Shown: in pieces, positions 28,228 through 39,682 of the stretch
Layout of the letters: each line of letters opens with the position of its first letter
How positions within the stretch are numbered: the first letter of the stretch is position 1
Source of the DNA: Prorocentrum cordatum
Lineage: Eukaryota > Sar > Dinophyceae > Prorocentrales > Prorocentraceae
Length of the DNA stretch: 64,000 nt
Reading direction: 5' to 3'
NCBI GenBank assembly: GCA_963575745.1
Contig: CAUYUJ010011581.1
Location: forward strand, 237,001-301,000
The notes under the pieces: generated by a model
The model's input: only the letters and a program-made list of their open reading frames with translations
Databases searched by the model: none
What the model was told of the DNA's origin: nothing
Made by a program: the position numbers and the translations under genes

Positions 28228-29535
28228 CTAAAAAACTTTCCAAGGGGCCTTCAACGCCCCCAAATCATCCCATTCCCTCGGTAAAACGTACAATTTTAGC
28301 AGATTCGCCTTTCGGATTTCATCAGCTTTCAAGACGGTTTCAAAGCCCCCGAGATCGCCTCCAAACGCCCCAAAAGGCCAGCAAAAAAGCTTCAAGACGG
28401 CCGAGCGGGGCCCCACGATCGCCCACGAGAGCCCAAGACAGCCCATAATGGAACCAAGAGGCCTCCCAAGGGCTCCCAGCATAGACCCAAAAGGGCCATG
28501 GGAGGTCCCCAAAAGTGCCCAAGATGGGTCCAAAGGGGGCTCCAGCGGGCCCAAGCGCGCCAAAACGGCCCAAGAAGGCCCAGGACGGCCCATGACGGCG
28601 CCAAAACGGCCCACGAGGGCCCCGAAAACACCCCCACGACGTTTCCGAATGGCAACATAAAGATCCCCAAGGCACCCCAAAAAGCTGTCCAAGGGGCCTT
28701 CAAACCACAAGAATCGTCCCATTCCCTTCGTAAAACTTACAATCTTAGCATATTCGCCTTTCGGATTTCACCAGCTTTCAAGACGGTTTCAAAGCCCCCG
28801 AAATCGCCTCCAGACGCCCCAGAAGGCCCGTAAAAAAGCTTCAAGACGGCCGAGCGGGGCCCCACGATCGCCCACGAGAGCCCCAAGACAGCCCATAATG
28901 GAACCAAGAGGCTTCCCAAGGGCTCCCAGCATAGACCCAAAAGGGCCATGGGAGGTCCCCAAAAGTGCCCAAGATGGGTCCAAAGGGGGCTCCAGCGGGC
29001 CCAAGCTCCCCAAGACGGCCCAAGAAGGCCCTAGGACAGCCCATGACGGCGCCAAAACGGCCCACGAGGGCCCCGAAAACACCCCCACGACGTTTCCAAA
29101 TGGCAACATAAAGACCCCCAAGGCACCCCAAAAAGCTGTCCAAGGGGCCTTCAAACCACAAGAATCGTCCCATTCCCTTCGTAAAACTTACAATCTTAGC
29201 ATACTCGCCTTTCGGATTTGATCAGCTTTCAAGACGGTTTCAAAGCCCCCGAGATCGCCTCCAGACGCTCCAAAAGGCACCCTAGAAAGCTTCAAGACGG
29301 CCGAGCCGGGCCCCACGATCGCCCACGAGAGCGCCAAGACAGCCCCATAATGGAACCAAAAGGGCCATGGGAGGTCCCCGGAAGTGCCCAAGATGGGTCC
29401 GAAGGGGGCTCCAGCGGGCCCAAGCTCCCCAAGACGGCCCAAGAAGGCCCTGAGACTGCCCATGAAGGCGCCAAAACGGCCCACGAGGGCCTCGAAAACA
29501 CCCCCACGATGTTTCCGAATGCCAACATTCATTGA
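28228..29535. repeat. 450-bp tandem repeat, nearly three copies
   Basis: The marker TTCGGATTT lies at 28311, 28760 and 29211, so the period is 449-451 bp. Each unit has an A+T-richer start (AAAACTTACAATCTTAGCA) and a long run of degenerate CAAGACGGCCCA / GAGGGCCCC words. The third copy lacks about 40 bp. The inner words are the reverse complement of the CTTGGGGC class elsewhere in the window. Open minus frames repeat with the unit and are not supported as genes. Confidence 0.9.
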
Positions 29536-29856
29536 TTCTGCTCCCATGACATTTCATATCGTGACCCAGTCGTTGAGGGTCTCGTGGCATGCAGCGAAGA
29601 TGCCCGAGGATGCCCTGTACGAGTTGCATATGCATGTCCATACCCTTACACACATAACAGTATATTCACATATGTACGCTGTATACACATACAACAATGA
29701 CATTAAATTGTATACACCTAGATATTTATACGGAACGTGCATGCACGCGCGCGTGTATACATGCAGGCGCGCATGTTCGCACGCACGCATTCCGCTTGCA
29801 TGCGGAACTCAAAGGACCAAGGTGCATGGCGCGCAGCGCGAATGCAGTCTTGTATA

Positions 29857-29888
<32 letters not shown>

Positions 29889-29994
29889 CACATACATACT
29901 CCGTGTTTCTTGATAATGCTAGCTTGTGGTTAACAAAAGCCCTCCGGGCTGATGAATAGACACCGCGGGGCGCGAACCTTAAACAAAAAAGAAA
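29536..29994. other. A+T-richer spacer with TA run
   Basis: Contains TATA-rich segments at 29853-29893 and scattered CATACA words. No gene was recognised. Confidence 0.5.
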
Positions 29995-30040
29995 CAACAA
30001 CAACAACAACAATAACAACAACAACAACAACAACAACAAT
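29995..30040. repeat. CAA microsatellite
   Basis: CAA triplets abut element A copy 2, mirroring the GTT repeat at the same end of copy 1. Confidence 0.9.
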
Positions 30041-30054
30041 CACTTTACCCGAAC

Positions 30055-31137
30055 GCTCAGTGTTCTCACCAGTGTCAGGGTTTTCATGCGACGCCAGCCA
30101 ATACCCCCACTTTGTGGGGGGGCAGTGCAAGCTCTACCAAATATCCACACGACTCTTCGCCACCACCCACACCCAGCTTCCCGCCCTATGACGTTCGGAC
30201 ACTTCACTTCGTGGCCTGCGGACGACCGTGGCTACTACACTGGCGTGGAGTACACACCCACAGAAGTTGTTAAGCCTACGTTCGTACACCCACAGAAGTT
30301 GTTAAGCCTTGTTAACCCACAGAAGTTGTTAAGCCTTCCACAGAACATCTGTTGCATATGATGCATATGGTACATGATACACATGATACACATGATACGA
30401 GCGTGCGAAAGTAGCTCGCGCGAGCTCATGTAACATAAATGTTGGAAAACCATTTTTTTTAGGATTCGGACAGCGCGCGCGGGTAGAAATTTTGAAAAGT
30501 CGTGCAGGTGTTTTTCGAGGACCTACGGTGCGATTCGTGTGATTTTATGATGCGCGGTGCTAAAATTCTTAAGAAGCCCAATGGTTTTTGGAGATTTCGG
30601 CGTGCGCGCGCGAAGAAAAAACGAATGTGTCCCGCATGGTATTATTTGACAGGGATGATGGCCCTGGCAGGTGCGCAACCGTTGTCGCAGAAGTTCGAAA
30701 AAGTTGCTCGCAAAAGCCCGTTTGACAGAAATGTTTAAAAAGTGTTGGGTTTCCTACGAATCCGCAAGAGCGCGCGGGATGAGATTTTGACAATTTTTTG
30801 TTGAAAAACCATTGGTTTTTTGATGTTTTTATGTTAAAATCGCTGCGAACACTAAGGTTTTGGAAGGATTTCGTCTTGCGCGCGCGAATGTCCACTTTAC
30901 CTTATTTTTTGCAAGGGATTCTTGAAATTTGATTATATTAGAACAAGAAATGTCATTTTCTATTGTTTTTTGCAAGGGAAAGCGGATTACAACAAAACAA
31001 CCGGATCCTGTACACACCCTCTTTTCTGAGGCTTCCTCACGAAAATGATGAAAATGTAGCTGCGGCCTAGGCGGCGCAGGGGGGGCGCGCACCAGGGGGC
31101 CCAACAATAATTATTCTTTAGAATAAATAATGTTCAA
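30055..31137 (-). mobile_element. Element A, copy 2 (inverted relative to 8131-8890)
   Basis: It carries the same landmarks as copy 1 in reverse order, ending in AATAATTATTCTTTAGAATA (a near-perfect hairpin) and TGTTCAA. Copy 2 is longer because of extra sequence at about 30240-30590. That insert includes three copies of ACAGAAGTTGTTAAGCC (30258, 30292, 30318) and several CATGATACA words. Confidence 0.7.
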
Positions 31138-31186
31138 CAACAACAACATCAACAATAACAACAACAACAACAGCAACAACAACAAC
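31138..31186. repeat. CAA microsatellite
   Basis: CAA triplets with TCAA and CAGCAA variants at the outer end of element A copy 2. Confidence 0.85.
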
Positions 31187-31546
31187 ACGCGCGCCAGGGG
31201 GTCGTCGCTGGCGCCGCCGAGGGGATCGTGCACACCCATGCACGACAGCCTCAAAACGATTGCCACTTTCTTTAAACAGTTGTTATAATGGTCGTACACA
31301 TCCGAGGCGAATTTGAGTTCCCCCTCTCAGGCGTAATCATCGTCCGTCGTCGTCGTCGTCGTCGTATTCTTCTTCTTCGTCGTCCTTGTCGTCGTCGCCT
31401 TCGTCTTCGTCGTCGTTGTTGTCGTCGTCGTCGTCGACAGCGGGCCTGCGCAGCATCCCCCCCCACCCATATGGCATCCGGAGTGCGTCGTCGTCGTCGC
31501 CGCCGTTGCCGTCTGCCGTCCGCCATCCGTCGTCCTCGTCCTCGTC

Positions 31547-31582
<36 letters not shown>

Positions 31583-32080
31583 ACGAAGAGAGCGGCCGCT
31601 GGAAACGGGCGCAGGAAGGGCGGGGGACGGCGGCGACGACGGCGACAGAGGTGGGGAGGAGGACTACCTGCCTTGCTCGGGACGGACGAAAAGCTGGGGA
31701 AGGAAAGGCGGGGTTGCAAAGCCTGCTGCGCGCAGCTGGTTTCGGTCGCCCCGCTGGAGGGCTAGTCCTCGACGCATGGCCGCTTTCGGCGCCAGGAGGC
31801 GCTTGGAAAATCGGCGACGTGAGCCCTTTGCTGCGCCCCACTTTCGTCCAGCCCGCCTTGCCCGCAGGCCCGCATCAGTTCGACAGAAAGAGGGGCGCCC
31901 TAGCTCGCCCTTGCTTCCAAACACCCCCCTCCTTGCCCCTCGTTGGCGGCCGGGCGTCGGCGCTAATCACCGGCGCCGCCCCGTTGATTTTCAATCTGGC
32001 GGGCGCCACCCCGCGATTCGCCCGAGCAGGGTGACTATTTTTTTAACACGCGCGCCCCACGGACTTATTCATCACAAGCT
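31187..32080. other. Spacer with GTC runs
   Basis: GTC/GTT triplets at 31340-31440 and 31545-31590. No gene motif was recognised in the remainder. Confidence 0.5.
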
Positions 32081-32082
32081 GA

Positions 32083-32247
32083 CATTAAGCGTCGGGGGGG
32101 CGTCACCCCCGCCGACAGCTCAACAACGACCCCCTTCGCGGGCAGCCACCGCGCGCCGAAGGCGCTCCGACCCCATTCGCGGCGTGATGACGAGGCGAGG
32201 TTGACCCTCGTCGGGGGGGTCCCCCCCACGCTTATTGAGAAACCCAG
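32083..32247. repeat. Fold-back repeat with TTAAGCGT ends
   Basis: The left end ATTAAGCGTCGGGGGGGC and right end CCCCCCCACGCTTATTG are inverted repeats of about 18 bp. Each carries a second GGGGG/CCCCC block. It is a candidate small inverted-repeat element, seen once here. Confidence 0.5.
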
Positions 32248-32255
32248 AGTATGCA

Positions 32256-32322
32256 CATATGTATACGTATATGTATATGTATATGTACATGTACATGTAT
32301 ATGTATATGTATATGTATATGT
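32256..32322. repeat. ATGTAT microsatellite
   Basis: ATGTAT/ACATGT hexamers lie directly outside the left end of element B1. Confidence 0.9.
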
Positions 32323-32323
32323 C

Positions 32324-32439
32324 GATCAGAGTGAGGGGGGCTGAACCGAACGGCCATTCACTGTCCCTGGGTGCGTGGCTGAGGTGGGATTCCGCGATGC
32401 GGATTATTGTTGTTGTTGTTGTCGTCGTCGTGGTCGTCG

Positions 32440-32486
<47 letters not shown>

Positions 32487-33294
32487 GGTGTTGTTGTTGT
32501 TGTTGTTGTTGTTGTTTGTTGATTGTTGTTTGTCGTTTGTTGTTTGTTGTTGTCGTCGTCCCACCCGCGACCCACCCGCGACCCACCCGCGACCCACCCC
32601 GCGACCCACCTGCGACTCCCCCGCGACCCACCCCGCGACCCGCCCGGCGACCCACCCCGCGACCCGCCCGCGACCCACCCCGCGACCCACCCGCGACCCA
32701 CCCCGCGACCCGCCCGCGACCCACCCCGAGACCCCCCCGGCGACCGACCCGCGACCCATCGGCGACCCATCCGCGACCCCCCCGCGACCCACCGCGACCC
32801 ACCCGCGTGCCCACCCGCGACCCACCGCGACCCCCCGCGACCCACCCGCGACCCACCCCCGACCCACCCAAAATTTTCGGCGCCTGCGGCGGGTTTCTTT
32901 TGCATTCGTTCCGGTGGAGAACCTGCGACCCACCCGCCCAAACCGCGCCCGCGACCCACCCGCGACCCACCGCGACCCACCCGCGACCCACCCGCGACCC
33001 ACCCCGCGACCCACCAAAAATTTTCGGCGCCTGCGGTGGGTTTCTTTTGCATTCGTTCCAACTGGAGAACTTGCGACCCACCCGCGATCCAAACCGCGTT
33101 CAGTGTACAAATCAAAATGTTCGTCGCCTGCGGCGGGCTGTTTTTGAATTCCTTCCATGTAGAGGTGGAGAGCCCTCGACCCACCCGCGACCCAAACTAC
33201 GTTCACTGCACAAGCCCGCGACCCACCCCCCCAGCGCGCGCGCGCGCTCCGCGGAGGAGGGGAGGAGGAGCAGGGCGAGGAGCACGAGGAGGAA

Positions 33295-33342
<48 letters not shown>

Positions 33343-33912
33343 TACGAGGACGAAAAGGAGGCCGACGACGAGGGCGAGGAGGAAAAGGAAGGGGGTACGG
33401 AGGGGGACGACGAGAAAGGAGGGAGGATGAGGGTGAGGAGGAGGAGGAGGAAGAGGAGGAGGAGGAGGAGGAGGAGGAGGAGGACGACGACGACGACGAC
33501 GGAAAGGAGGAGGGGAGGATCGGGATGGGGGAGGAGGAGGAGGAGGAGGAGGAGGAGGAGGAGGAGGAGGACGACGACGACGACGACGGAAATCAGGAGG
33601 GGGGAGGATCGGGATGGGGAGGAGGAGGAGGAGGAGGAGGAGGAGGAGGAGGAGGAGGAGGAGGAGGAGGAAAAGGAGGAGGAAAAGGAGGAAGAGGAAA
33701 AGGAGGAAGAGGAGGAGGTTGAGGAGGAGGAGGCGGACGACGGCGACGACGATGAGGACGATGACGCGGACGAGGAAGAGGAGGAGGAGGAGGAGCAGGA
33801 GGAGGAGGAGGAGGAGGAGGAGGAGGAGGGCGCCATCGACAGGGAAAGTGAGGGCCACGAGGTTCGCCAGCTCGACGCCCGCGTCGCCCGCGCCCGCCCC
33901 CTCACTCTTATC
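32324..33912 (+). mobile_element. Element B1: TIR element filled with simple repeats
   Basis: The ends are inverted: GATCAGAGTGAGGGGGG at 32324 and GCCCCCTCACTCTTATC at 33896-33912. From the left follow a unique 45-bp subterminal motif (GGCCATTCACTGTCCCTGGG), GTT triplets (32403-32530), a CCCACCCGCGA minisatellite (about 32558-33110) broken by three copies of GCGCCTGCGG.GGGTTT, then GAC and GGA arrays (33295-33830). A shorter relative with the same termini and order lies inverted at 50374-51224. No transposase frame is present. Long Pro/Thr/Arg frames here come from the minisatellite. No clear target-site duplication was found. Confidence 0.75.
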
Positions 33913-34170
33913 CGCATTTGCGGGGTGCTACGTACAAATCACTGCAACAGCCATTACGAGTCATCGATACACCCCTCACCCCTGATCGAAGCACCATCGT
34001 AGCTTGCACCGATGTCCATCTTTAAACTTCAATGCGGGAAGCTCTGTGTGATGCTTCTTTTCTCGAAGACGGCTGCGCGACTACATGCGTCCTGCCGCCC
34101 CTGATTCACCAACTCCCCTGCTGATCGTTTCTGGATGGGCTGGTGGGGATACGCGAAGCGTCAAGAATTT
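33913..34170. other. No recognisable gene
   Basis: Unique-looking spacer without motif. Confidence 0.4.
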
Positions 34171-34400
34171 GATGATTGTTGCCTCTTGGGGGCCCTCTGG
34201 GGCCCTCTTGGGCCGGTTTCAAGCCTCTCTGGTTGTGAAGAAGCCGTCTTCGGCTTTCTCGGAGCGCTCTCGGGCAGTCTTGGGGCCATGTCGGTTTTTT
34301 TTTTCTGAGGCCGCCTGGGAAGTGCCTTTTGCCGTATGGGGAGCCCGATGTAAACCTTGGGGCGCACTCGAAGGGTTTCCTTGGGCCGTGTGAGCGAATT
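34171..34400. repeat. CTTGGGGC-type degenerate repeat
   Basis: Words such as CTCTTGGGGGCC, CTCTTGGGCCGG and CAGTCTTGGGGCC recur; this is a short member of the class at 18345-18985. Confidence 0.6.
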
Positions 34401-34439
34401 GTGGAGCTATCTCAAGGGCCTCTTCGGCTACCAGAGGGG

Positions 34440-35170
34440 AAGGGGCGGGGCGGGGGCCTGCGACACAACAAATACGATGGTCGGGGCGGAGGGGCATTAG
34501 GCTGCCGGAGGACAATGGGGACAGGGGGGGGCGGTGGCCGATGGGGCGGAGGGGGGCGACTGGGGAATGGGGGGAAGGTGGGGGGGAGGTCGATGAGGCG
34601 AGCGATGCGACGCGAACAATAAAGTTGTCGGGGCGGAGGGAACATTGTGCTGCTGGAGGGCAGTGGGGACAGGGGGGCGGGGGCCTCAGTGGGGGCAGGG
34701 GGCAGGGGCGGTGGCATGGAAGGGGGTGTGGGGGGGGCTCGGACACGGCGGCGGTGGCGGTGGCCTACGCGGGAGGTGGGGGGATGCGACTGCGACGCGA
34801 AACATAAAGTGGTCGAGGCAGAAGGGGCGTGAGGACATTTGGGGCGGCGGGCGGTGGCGGGGGGCGTGCGGGGGAGGTGGGTGGGCTGCGACGCGAACAA
34901 CAAAGTGACCAGGGCGAATTTGAACACTGGGCTGCGGGAGGACAGCGGACGGTGGCGGAGGGGCCTGTGGGTGTGTGTGTGTGTGTGTGTGTGTGGGGGG
35001 GGGGGGAAGCGGGGGGGATGCGACGCGAAAAATACAGCCGTCGGGGCAGAGGGGACACTGACCTGCTGTGGACAGCGTGGGCAGTGTGGACTGGGGCTAG
35101 TGGCGCCCGCCTACAGTTTGGAAGGGGGTGGGGAGGGGGGGTACGACGCGAAACAATCAATTGGTCGGAG
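34440..35170. repeat. Degenerate G-rich tandem array, about six units
   Basis: The marker GCGACGCGAA.AA.AAA (first unit GCGACACAACAAATA) recurs near 34460, 34608, 34793, 34888, 35021 and 35144, followed by GGGGC.GAGGG and CAGTGGGGACAG. Spacing is 95-185 bp. A GT run lies at 34970-34996. Confidence 0.75.
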
Positions 35171-36640
35171 ATCTAGACACCTTTGTGCAAGCGATCAAGT
35201 ATGTTCAGCTATTGTTGGGAACCCAATTCGCTAAGAAGAAGCCCGCCGAACACACATGTAGTTTTCCGTTCGTGGCAGGGGGGTGTTGGAGACCCTTCAG
35301 GGTTACGTGTAGTGTTCTCCTCTGGGCTATTCGCCTCGATCGTCGCCCCTTGGAACAATGATTGCCCCACGCAGGATGCACCTCTCGAGTGCGGCCCTTC
35401 TGCGCGCAGGGCGTGCGTATACGACCCCTCACTGTTGGTGGGGGGGGCGCTCCAAACTTGTGGTCGCTGAGTGCGGTCAAGCCCACTCTTCCTCCTGGCG
35501 CGCGCGTGAGCTGATGGCTGGGGAGGGGGAGGGGCTCAGAGGCGAGGAGAATGAGGGACTACCATCGTAAACCCAAGATGCATCTGCGATGCTGCAGTAC
35601 AATCTTCCGTACCAAGTTCCCCATCACAGGTAGTTGCAAGTTTTCTTTTCCCGATCAAGGGGCGCCCCCCTTCAAAGACCAGCGCTACTCGGGCTTGTCA
35701 TTCGGGCGAGAATTTCGCTTTGAAAAAGAAGTGCCTTGCTTGTGTGTAGCGGCTGGTATGGCAAGTGTGAACATATGATCATACAGCTCAACCAGGTATC
35801 CTCCGAGATCCGCGTTCGGAGTGGGGACAGGCCCCACTCGCCCAATGCATGCACAACGCTGAACTTCTAGCCATAGGCTTCGAGGGGATCCCGATCGAAA
35901 ACACGAGATTGACAATGAGCCGCTCTCCATCCGTGCAGCTGTACCATATGGCCAAGGTCCTGGTGTGGGCAAGCGTGTAGAGGCCGCAAGCGACCACGCA
36001 AGTATGACTACAAAGCTGTTCACGTCCGCGCAGCCAGTGCTTGTTCACGTTTCTGGTATCTGAGCGTAACGCAGTTCTCAGCGGAACCGCAAGCCTGAAC
36101 AGGGGCCGCCTTCCTCATCTGTAACCCGTGGAAATGTCTTCCGGCGAATGTGCGAGTCGCCAGTGCGAGATCACCACTTCGAAAAAAACGGAGCCGCCCT
36201 CCATCCTTAAACGTTGCTGCCGCAAGCGCCTAGGACGAACCTGCGCGGCGAAAGGGCGATCGCCTCACTGTTTTGAAATGCAGCCGCCAGCCTCAGATAA
36301 CCTTGCTGGTGGATGTTCGAATGCGTGCAGCGGCAGGCGAGAGCCCACTTTAAAAAAAGGAACGCCCTCCATGCTTGAAGGTGCCGCACGCGGTTTGTGA
36401 CGGGTGCGCGCGGCGCTCTGGCGAGAAGCTCAGTCTGACAGCCAGCCGCCTCCACCAATGAGGTTGTTACATGTGTTCCCAACCCTCCTTGGTTGGGCAT
36501 TCGTTTTGAATAGGACACTGCTCGCGCGTCCTTCTCCTCCCGCCTCCCGCCTCTCGCGCTCATCTTGTCTCCTCTTGTCGTGTGCGTACCTCGTGTGTGT
36601 GTGTGTGTGCATCCTGGCTGCGGCACCTCTTGTGTATGCA
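35171..36640. other. No recognisable gene
   Basis: Lower G+C than the average of the window and free of microsatellites. Short plus frames near 35.15-35.36 and 35.55-35.78 kb and a minus frame near 35.69-36.02 kb have a normal residue mix but no motif I know. A weak direct repeat (ACGCCCTCCAT / CCGCCCTCCAT) lies at 36197 and 36361. Confidence 0.45.
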
Positions 36641-36649
36641 TCTTGCCAA

Positions 36650-38640
36650 CGGGCTGCGATCTGTGTCACTGTCGCCACTTTCGAGGGCTGCTGGTGGGTC
36701 CTGCGGGGTGAGGCACCGCGGGGATCTGAGCGAGACCTCGCCGTCCCTGGGGAGGCGGCGATCTGCGACACTGTCGCCACTTTCGAGGGCTGCTGGTGGG
36801 TCCTGCGGAGTGAGGCACCGCGGGGATCTGAGCGAGACCTCGCCGTCACTGGGGGGCTGCGATCGGCGACGCTGCTGCCACTTTCGAGGGCTGCTGGTGG
36901 GTCCAGCGGGGTGAGACACCGCGGGGACCTGAGCGAGACCTCGCCGTCCCTGGGGGGCTGCAATCTGCGCGCCGCGGGGATCCGAGCGAGACCTCGCCGT
37001 CCCTGGGGGCTGCGATCTGCGACACTGTCGCCACTTTCGAGGGCTGCTGGCGGGTCCTGCGGGGTGAGGCTCCGCGGGGATCTGAGCAAGACCTCGCCGT
37101 CCCTGGGGGCTGCGATCTGCGACACTGTCGCAACTTTCGAAGCTGCTGGTGGGCCCTGCGGAATGAGACACCGCGGTGATCTGAGCCAGACCTCGCCGTC
37201 CCTGGAGGGCTGCGATCTGCGACGCTGTCGCCACTTTCGATGGCAGCTGGTGGGTCCTGCGGAGTGAGGCACCGCGGGGATCTGAGCGAGACCTCACCGT
37301 CCTTGGGGGGCTGCTATCTGCGACACTGTCGCCACCTTCGAGGGCTGCTGGTGGGTCCTGCGGAGTGAGGCGCCGCTGGGATCTAAGTGAGACCTCGCCG
37401 TCCCTGGGGGCTGCGATCTGCGACGCTGCTGCCACTTTCGAGGGCTGCTGGTGGGTCCTGCGGGGTGAGGCACCGCGGGGATCTGAGCGAGACCTCGCTG
37501 TCCCTGGGGTGCTGCGATCTGCGACGCTGTCGCCACTTTCCAGGGCTGCTGGTGGGTCCTGCGGAGTGAGGCGCCGCGGGGATCTGAGCGAGACCTCGCC
37601 GTCCTTGGGGGGCTGCGGTCTGCGACACTGTCGCCAATTTCGACGGCTGTTGGTGGGTCCTGCGGGGTGAGGCACCGCGGGGACCTGAGCGAGACCTCGC
37701 CGTCCCTGGGGGGCTGCAATCTGCGACGCTGTCGCCACTTTCGAGGGCTGCTGGTGGGTCCTGCAGAGTGGTGCGCCGCAGGATCCGAGCGAGACCTCGC
37801 CGTCCCTGGGGGGGCCGCGATCTGCGACACTGTCGCCACTTTCGAGGGCTGCTGGTGGGTCCTGCGGAGTGAGGCACTGCGGGGATCTGAGCGAGACCTC
37901 GCCGTCCCTGGGGGGCTGCGGTCTGCGACGCTGTCGCCAATTTCGAGGGCTGCTGGTGGGCCCTGCGGAGTGAGGCGCCGCGGGGATCTGAGCGAGACCT
38001 CGCCGTCCTTGGGGGGCTGCGGTCTGTGACACTGTCGCCAATTTTGACGGCTGTTGGTGGGTCTTGCGGGGGTGAGGCACCGCGTGGATCTGAGCGAGAC
38101 CTCGCCGTCTCTGGGGGGCTGCGGTCTGCGCCGCTGTCGCCAATTTCGGCGGCTGTTGGTGGGTCCTGCGGGGTGAGGCGCCGCGGGGACCTGAGCGAGA
38201 CCTCGCCGTCCCTGGGGGGCTGCGATCTGCGACACTGTCGCCACTTTCGAGGGCTGCTGGTGGGTCCTGCGGAATGAGGCACCGCGGGGATCTGAGCGAG
38301 ACCTCGCCGTCCCTGGAGGGCTGCGACTTGCGACACTGTCGCCACTTTCGAGGGCTGCTGGTGGGTCCTGCGGAGTGAGGCACCGCGGGGATCTGAGCGA
38401 GACCTCGCCGTCACTGGGGGGCTGCGATCTGCGACGCTGTCGCCAATTTCGACGGCTGTTGGTGGGTCCTGCGGAGTGAGGCACCGCGGGGATCTGAGCG
38501 AGACCTCGCTGTCCCTGAGGTGCTGCGATCTACGACGCTGTCGCCACTTTCGAGGGCTGCTGGTGGGTCCTGCGGAGTGAGGCACCGCGGGGATCTGAGC
38601 GAGACCTCGCCGTCCCTGGGGGGCTCTCGAGAGCTGCTGT
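36650..38640 (-). repeat. 101-bp satellite, about 19-20 units, open in three minus frames
   Basis: The word GCGATCTGCGACACTGTCGC (with variants) recurs about every 101 bp, followed by GGGCTGCTGGTGGGTCCTGC and GGGGATCTGAGCGAGACCTC. One unit near 36960 is shortened. Because 101 leaves a remainder of two on division by three, each minus frame reads the unit in all three phases in turn, giving a 101-residue (303-bp) super-repeat. Frames of 607, 400 and 396 codons result. I do not call these genes: all three frames are open alike, and no start, intron or domain supports one. Confidence 0.9.
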
Positions 38641-38830
38641 GGGATACGTTAGGCGCAACGGGCGCATGGCACAGCCAACGGGGGTGATGTGTGAGACAGA
38701 CCATCTGCCGGGCGATGGCCATAACGTTGCGCCTGCACGTATCCCGCGGGGGCTCTCAAGCGTTGTTGTGGGATATGTTGGGTGCAACGGGCGCATGGCA
38801 CAGCCGGGGGTGATTTGTCATTTCGTAGCC
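38622..38830. repeat. 128-bp direct repeat, two copies
   Basis: GGGGCTCTC, TGTGGGATA.GTT.GG.GC, AACGGGCGCATGGCACAGCC and GGGGGTGAT occur at about 38622 and 38750, directly at the end of the satellite. Confidence 0.8.
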
Positions 38831-39170
38831 CTTAGATCTTGATCGGGGGCCTGCGAGCCCTCGATTGCTGCTCGCAAAATCACATGCGTCCATATTACGT
38901 CATCCTCCCGTTGTAGCAATCCTGACGTACTTCAGCCCCGCATTGCGCAAGGGTTGGGCACGTCGCCAGGGTATTTCAGACGAGTGTGCGCGGCGCAGAG
39001 GCGCGAGCACCATGTTGACAACCACCCCCTCCAACCTTGTAGCTGTCATAGGTTCCAATCTCCGATGGCATGAATGGTGAGGAAGTCTTAGGCGAAACGT
39101 CTAGCTCGCCCTTCCGACACGTCTGGGGGCTGCGACGGGCAGCAGTTGTTGACCAGGAAGAGTGATGGGG
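38831..39170. other. No recognisable gene
   Basis: Spacer without motif. Confidence 0.4.
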
Positions 39171-39173
39171 GAG

Positions 39174-39545
39174 GGAGGAGGAGGAGGAGGAGGGAGGAGG
39201 ATGAGGAGGCGGAGTATATGGAGGAGGAAGAGGAGAACGTTAGGGTCTATGGTGACAAGGAGGAGTAGTGGGAGGAGGGGGAGGGATTAGGAGGGACGAG
39301 GGTGGAGGAGGAGGAGGGAGGAGGAGGAGGAGGAGGAGGAGGAGGAGGAGGAGGAGGAGGAGGAGGAGGAGGAGAGGAGAGGAGGAGGAGAGGAGGAGGA
39401 AGGAGGAGGAGGAGGAGGAGGAGGAGGAGGAGGGAGGGAGGGAGGGGGGAGGAGGGAGGGAGGAGGAGGAGGAGAAGGAGGAGGAGGAGGAGGAGGAGGA
39501 GCAGCAGCAAGGGGAGGAGGGAGGAGAAGCAGGAGGGAGGAGGAT
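39174..39545. repeat. GGA microsatellite, interrupted
   Basis: GGA triplets with GGGA and GAGGA phases and a CAGCAG at about 39501. Confidence 0.95.
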
Positions 39546-39617
39546 GAGGCGGGGCTCAGATGACAACGACGACAACCAAGATGACACGGCCATGCGCAGA
39601 GGGAGGTAGGGGGAGGG

Positions 39618-39679
<62 letters not shown>

Positions 39680-39682
39680 AGC
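39618..39682. repeat. GAC microsatellite
   Basis: About 20 GAC triplets. Confidence 0.95.

Noticed and set aside
28228-29547. Minus-strand LSWAVLG-type repetitive proteins
   Set aside because: They repeat with the 450-bp unit in several overlapping phases and have no independent support.
32358-33917. Arg/Pro/Thr-rich frames resembling DNA-binding proteins
   Set aside because: They come from the CCCACCCGCGA minisatellite and triplet arrays inside element B1.
36560-38585. Three minus-strand repetitive frames of 396-607 codons as protein genes
   Set aside because: They are three phases of the same 101-bp satellite. Nothing favours one phase, so I report the satellite and only flag the openness.
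36650-38640. CRISPR-like array
   Set aside because: The unit is 101 bp repeated head to tail without unique spacers, and the genome is eukaryotic.
38622-38830. Long terminal repeats of an LTR retrotransposon
   Set aside because: The two copies are only 128 bp apart with no coding interior.
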